DNA of 64,000 nucleotides from the NCBI GenBank assembly GCA_963662155.1, contig OY759263.1:2235595-2299594 (forward strand), written 5' to 3'. Below are positions 59,195 to 64,000 of the stretch, piece by piece. The notes beneath the pieces were generated by a model. It was not told the DNA's origin, searched no databases, and saw only the letters and a list, made by a program, of their open reading frames with translations. The stretch is from Lamellibrachia columna. Its lineage: Eukaryota; Annelida; Polychaeta; Sabellida; Siboglinidae. Both the position numbers and the translations under genes were made by a program. The first letter of the stretch is position 1. Every line of letters starts with the position of its first letter.

Positions 59195-59750
59195 AAACAG
59201 AAGTCATGTTCATAGCATGGTTATAAAACTTTGTAATGCTTTTGTTTTGGTTATTGTTGTTAGGTTAATTGTGGATATTACAGGTCATTTAGATGAAATA
59301 ATAATAACACATTTCTTAGAATTTTTATAATTTGCAATTCCGATAATATAATGAGTGGTCATATAAAAAAAATGGCTGCTAACCTGCCCCATGTTGTGTG
59401 TGTTTGACTTAGAAAATTGTCGGTGTCAGGCTAATTAATATTATATTATTATATATATTTTATTGATTTAATCTAGTCAACAAGATAATTACTTATAACT
59501 ATATTACTATAACGTTTGATGTACATCAGATGATATGTTACACATAAACACTATTTTTTCATTTCCATGTGCTAAAATTGCACAAAAGAGCTTGTGGTAA
59601 GCTAAAAGCTTAAAATAAGCACTTTTGTTATAGAAAATAATCGTTACGTTTTATAAATGTCTATTCACCACGTCTTAATACGGATTTCATGTTGTGTGCA
59701 GTTTTTCATAAATGCTTGGGCACAAGTAAATAAAGGTATGCAACTCTAAC
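59195..59750. other. Intergenic sequence, no gene seen
   Basis: AT-rich; nothing recognised. Confidence 0.5.
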
Positions 59751-59754
59751 CGTA

Positions 59755-59842
59755 GCTATCCCCATCTCTAGCTAACCACATCTCTAGCTAACCACATCCC
59801 TAGCTAACCACATCCCTAGCTAACCACATCCCTAGCTAACCC
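59755..59842. repeat. 16-bp repeat (about 5 copies)
   Basis: Units of CTAGCTAACCACATCC. Confidence 0.93.
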
Positions 59843-60036
59843 TGACCTAGTCTACATAAGATATAACCATTCCCATAGATACCTGTTGATAGGAAAAGTG
59901 AACAGTTTGCTTGGAAAAGGCAGGCAGCAGTAACAATCACGAATAGCCTGCTACAGAGCGAATGCCAAAATGGAAATGTGGTCAAAATTAGGGGGTATGA
60001 CACCAGTTTGTGAGGGAGCAGGTAGCTGTTTTGCAG

Positions 60037-60141
60037 TGGCTGGTAAAAACTTTTAGAATTTTTGATGGTCACGTTTTCTTATAATTATGCAAAACATTAA
60101 CATGGCAACCAATGGGAAATGTAACTGTAGGATAAACCCTG
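60037..60141. repeat. Direct repeat, copy B
   Basis: Matches 59085-59190 with scattered substitutions and an indel. The copies are about 950 bp apart in the same orientation. Confidence 0.9.
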
Positions 60142-60204
60142 TAGTACTGTTGTACTGTAGTAAATAATAGTTGCTCTGTGGCACTGACGATTTTTGATGC
60201 ATGC

Positions 60205-60490
60205 ATATACTCCTGGGTAGGATACACATACCCCTGGGTATGATACACATACCTCTGGGTATGATACATATACCCCATGGTATGATACACATACCCCATG
60301 GTATGGTACACACCCCTGGGTATGATACACACACCCCTGGGTATGATACACACACCCCTGTATATGATACACAATATTACATATACCTCTGTGTATGATA
60401 CACATACCCCTGGGTATGATACACACACCCCTGTATATGATACACAATATTACACATACCTCTGGGTGTGATACACATACCCCTGGGTAG
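60205..60490. repeat. 22-bp minisatellite (about 12 copies)
   Basis: Units of CTGGGTATGATACACACACC plus CC, with TATATGATACACAATATTAC variants in a repeated order. Confidence 0.93.
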
Positions 60491-60494
60491 TATA

Positions 60495-62130
60495 AATCTT
60501 GACCATTAGACAAAAACCAAACTTGCAACTGCTTCCTGATGTTGATTTGCTTCCATTCTGCCTACTCTCACTTTGTCTACCGTGGATTTGTGGGTAATTA
60601 AGAGAGAGATTCGGATCTGCTGGTCAATATTTTTATAAGGACTACACCTACTTTTAATATGGATTTGCTTCAAAGGGAAAAAACATGCTAAAGTGCATAT
60701 TTTTTTTTTTTCATTGCTCATGTACCAGGTATAAAGTTGAATGACAAACTTATAGTGGTCGATGAGCAAGATCAAATGCTAAATTGTTATATTGATGCTA
60801 GGCAGATTTCCGACAAAATCTAGTGGATTTAGTTTGATGTCGGTAAATTTTGTAGCCTGATAGGTGGCGGCACTCGATCGCAATATGACTGCTGTAAGCT
60901 GGTTAAACAACGACAATTTTTTTATGCCTTTTTTACAGAATTTCTAGTAAAAAACGAATTGCAACAAAAAAGCCAGACAGTGAGAAAGTGAGACTGAGTA
61001 TAAAGTCTTTCCTGAAAAGGGGTGATCTCAAACATTGATATATGTTGGTTTTTAAGGGTGTATGGGTGGGGTTAGCATGCAGGTGTTTTTTTTGGCTTTG
61101 CACATCAATGTATTTAAAAAATAGAAAACATTCTTTATTTTCCAAAGACAGTTCACAATAATGCTGACTTTGAGGGCATGCAGGTGGTTCTGCATTACAA
61201 CAGCTGATCAGATGTCAACATTACCACTTTTATGCTGCAAATACTGCTTTTACCCCTGGTCCCACTTTCCTGCTTGTTGGACAAAATACCCCACTTTTTA
61301 ATTTGTTTAAATCTGTTTCTTGCACGTGATACAATTCTGGGTATGTGTTATTTCTTTTGTTTCAAGTAATTTCATATTTCTTGCGCGTGCATTTGCCATG
61401 AACGTCAAAATGGCGACCCATAAAAACATGTTTAAAACACTAAAAACCGCTAAAGCAAAAATTTAGTGGTGGAGGATTTTTCTTGTTTTTCCAGAGCATC
61501 TTCCTGCTTTTGTCATGAGGTCTTTCGTGCTTTTCCATGAGCAGATGTTGACACCTTGTCTGATGTGTCATCTGACAAGTACAAAGTTGCTGAAATTGCA
61601 CACAGGTCATGGTAATGCAAAGTTTCGAGTAGGGGGAAGGCAGTAGGGGTTGAATGACAAAAGTTGGGTTGGTGTGGTGTCATACAACAGACCATGGCAC
61701 CCAGACTAGGTACTAGCTATCTAGACATGCATGCATTGCTGGCCGGTCAGTTTGAAACTATAGCTATATAAGTTATAGAAAATAATTTGTTTAGTAAAAA
61801 AAATTTGCCTTTACAAGAATTGGTCATTATTTTCAGGGTAATGAGACAAGGCATGTGAGCATTAGTGATGTCCCACCATGTGTCACTCTCATGCCTACCT
61901 TGGTGGCATAGCACACAATAGAATTATAGACATTTTTAGAATGCACTGATGTTTGTTCAGAATCTGGACAAAAAATAAACATCCGGGGACTTGCTTTCTA
62001 CCTCATCAGTAAAGAATGGAAGCGTATACAATGCATATAAAATAATTCTAAACTTAATTTATATTGAAACAATTTACACCAATCTCTTAGAGCACTATAT
62101 GTTGTGAACACTGCCACTGCATTGTTTCTG
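60495..62130. other. Intergenic sequence, no gene seen
   Basis: Unique AT-rich sequence, including AAAATGGCGACCC near 61408 without an ORF of note. Confidence 0.5.
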
Positions 62131-62134
62131 GTCG

Positions 62135-62735
62135 AGCAGTGCAAGCTAGTCACAACCTCGTCTCGCATGAATGAACCTGTGTCCCATGGCATCCACTGAT
62201 TGTCAGGTTTAGCCCCACAGCCTCGTCTCGCATGAATGAACCTGTGTTCCATGGCAGCCACTAATTGTCCATTTTAGCCACAGCTTCGTCTCGCATGAAT
62301 GAACCTGTGTCCCATGGCATCCACTGATTGTCAGGTTTAGCCCCACAGCCTCTTCTCGCATGAATGAACCTGTGTTCCATGGCAGCCACTAATTGTCCAG
62401 TTTAGCCACAGCCTCGTCTCGCATGAATGAACATGCATCCCATGGCACCTACTGATTGTTGAGTTTGGCCACAGACTCGTCTCACATGAATGAACCTGCT
62501 TCCCATGGCATCCACTGATTGTCCAGTTTAGCCACAGCCTTGTCTCGTATGAATGAACCTGCGTCCCATGGCATCCACTGATTGTCCAGTTTAGCCACAG
62601 CCTTGTCTCGCATGAATGAACCTGCGTCCCATGGCATCCACTGATTCTCCAGTTTAGCCACAGCCTTGTCTCGCATGAATGAACCTGCGTCCCATGGCAT
62701 CCGCTGATTGTCCAGTTTAGCCACAGCTTCAACAC
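62135..62735. repeat. 63-bp minisatellite (about 9-10 copies)
   Basis: Units of CTTGTCTCGCATGAATGAAC, CTGCGTCCCATGGCATCCAC, TGATTGTCCAGTTTAGCCAC plus AGC. The left copies are more diverged and the four right-hand copies nearly identical. The period is a multiple of three. Confidence 0.95.
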
Positions 62736-62739
62736 TTTA

Positions 62740-64000
62740 TTTATATGTATTAGTAAGTTTTAGATTAGTAAGTAAATCTTTTTATCCAAAACACACATGT
62801 ACCATTTGATGTGAACTGCTGGGCTTGGGTTTCCCAGGGTATTTTAGCGTAATTGAATTGTCTTTATTGTGTTGTAAATGTGAATTAATCCAATCAGTGG
62901 TGCCATCTGACAGTGGTAACAGTGAAACTATGTTTTCGCAGCCAGCATGGGTGGCTAACAATTTTATATTGTATTTTTGCAAATACAAAATAGAATGTTA
63001 TTTTCCAAAAGCTTTTTTGAAAATACTTTTACACAAATACTTTTTTGGGCATTTTAAAAAACCATTATTGCCCAATTTAACTTGGTCTATGTTAAGATTA
63101 TCTTAGTTACCTGAGATAATGGATGTGTGGACATTTTAGGCTATAACTTAAAATCTGGGAGTTGGAGGTATGGTTTTTTTTACATTTTATGTATTTTTGC
63201 AAATAAGCAATAATTTTTTGTTTTTATTTGTCATGAGCCGCGTGTGACGTTATCCCCTCTTCTATCTGGGCCCCCTTCAGTAAGGAAGGAATCTCCAATG
63301 GTATAGCTCAACAATCTTTATTCTTTATTGTATATACTTTCGACCCATTTCACAGTCCTCCGAGACTCAGTGCAACTGCTGTCACACAGTGATGACCACT
63401 AATAGTAATAAAACAATAAAAGAACCACTTGGTGCCAACCATGTGTTCTTTCCCTCTCTCTTTGATTGTTCTGTTTCTCTCTCCCAATCTGTGCTTTTCT
63501 GGCACTCATTCAAATTCAAGATTATTACACGATGACTTATTTATTATGATGGTGAAAGTGTGTACCCGGTGAGCTGAACTGACATTCCTATAAACGTATC
63601 CATTGCTTGGCTGACTTATGTATAGACTAAAGTTGAAACAATTAGAAGAGAATATTTATGTTAAAGAATGGGATTACATCTGCTGTGCAGAGTAAACGGT
63701 TACCAACCATATCACCACCTGCTAGCTGATGCCAATGACCACTAATGCCAGACATGCTGAGCCACCACATTGACCAACAATGACATCTATTTATAAACAA
63801 TAGCGGATTTACATATTATCTGCATGTGCCACTCTCTGAAACCTAGATTTAAGAGTACTTTTATTTCCCAAAAAATATTTTTTAAAGTTTTTTCTAAATA
63901 CTTTTTTGCTGTATATTTTTATTTGAAATACTTTTCTCAAGTATTTTCGCCATCCCTGACAATCAGACTCTTATCTCGGCGGGTTCACGAAGACAGGTCA
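62740..64000. other. Intergenic sequence with possible element ends
   Basis: Two T/A-rich stretches with AAATACTTTT motifs (62970-63070 and 63850-63945). The latter ends GCCATCCCTG, i.e. CAGGGATGGC on the minus strand, like a hAT terminus. The sequence between shows no coding region. A complete element cannot be proven. Confidence 0.4.

Noticed and set aside
63230..63420. LTR of a retroelement
   Set aside because: AATAAA-like and TTTATT runs alone; no paired copy, primer-binding site or coding domain.

Overview
The window looks like nuclear DNA of an invertebrate animal, most probably a marine lophotrochozoan such as a mollusc. The assignment to animals rests on one gene split into GT-AG exons. 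The finer placement is only an impression from the mobile-element mix (CR1-type LINEs, tRNA-derived SINEs, hAT-like and other TIR elements). There is no bacterial-style gene packing, and most of the sequence is intronic or intergenic repeat.

The only host gene I recognise is UBR5 (hyd/EDD), a giant HECT-type E3 ubiquitin ligase, on the minus strand. Its start codon is at 32654 and its last exon in the window ends at 3320. Sixteen coding exons (2,233 nt, first 744 residues plus one base) join with matching phases and GT donors / AG acceptors. They cover the N-terminal region, the UBA domain and much of the propeller-like N-terminal half. The UBR box, MLLE and HECT parts lie beyond base 1. A CCAAT motif and a seven-codon upstream ORF sit just 5' of the start.

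Introns (1-32.6 kb): at least 18 unrelated minisatellites (units 15-58 bp), AT and GT microsatellites, a C/G homopolymer tract, several TIR-flanked elements (3708-5699; 15457-16464 with an inverted relative at 29219; a small foldback beside exon 2), CR1 and other LINE fragments, a broken THAP-domain ORF and a hAT-like coding fragment. One minisatellite (19.3-19.8 kb) is a tandem amplification of the exon 8 acceptor together with the first bases of exon 8.

Upstream (33-64 kb): no confident host gene. It holds a decayed non-LTR element interrupted by a CR1 copy (34.6-37.8 kb), a tRNA-derived SINE split by a hAT-like MITE with 8-bp target duplications (37.8-38.4 kb), a second SINE (about 42 kb), a foldback element (43.2-43.6 kb), a 5.4-kb satellite with a 49-bp unit and higher-order periodicity (44.15-49.6 kb), a nearly complete CR1 element encoding PHD finger, endonuclease and reverse transcriptase (49.8-53.9 kb), a degraded Ty3/Gypsy element split by a GC-rich TIR element (54.3-56.3 kb), and further minisatellites.

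No concerted multi-gene system is visible. The noteworthy biology is how a conserved gene keeps its splicing intact among very many tandem repeats and nested transposons.
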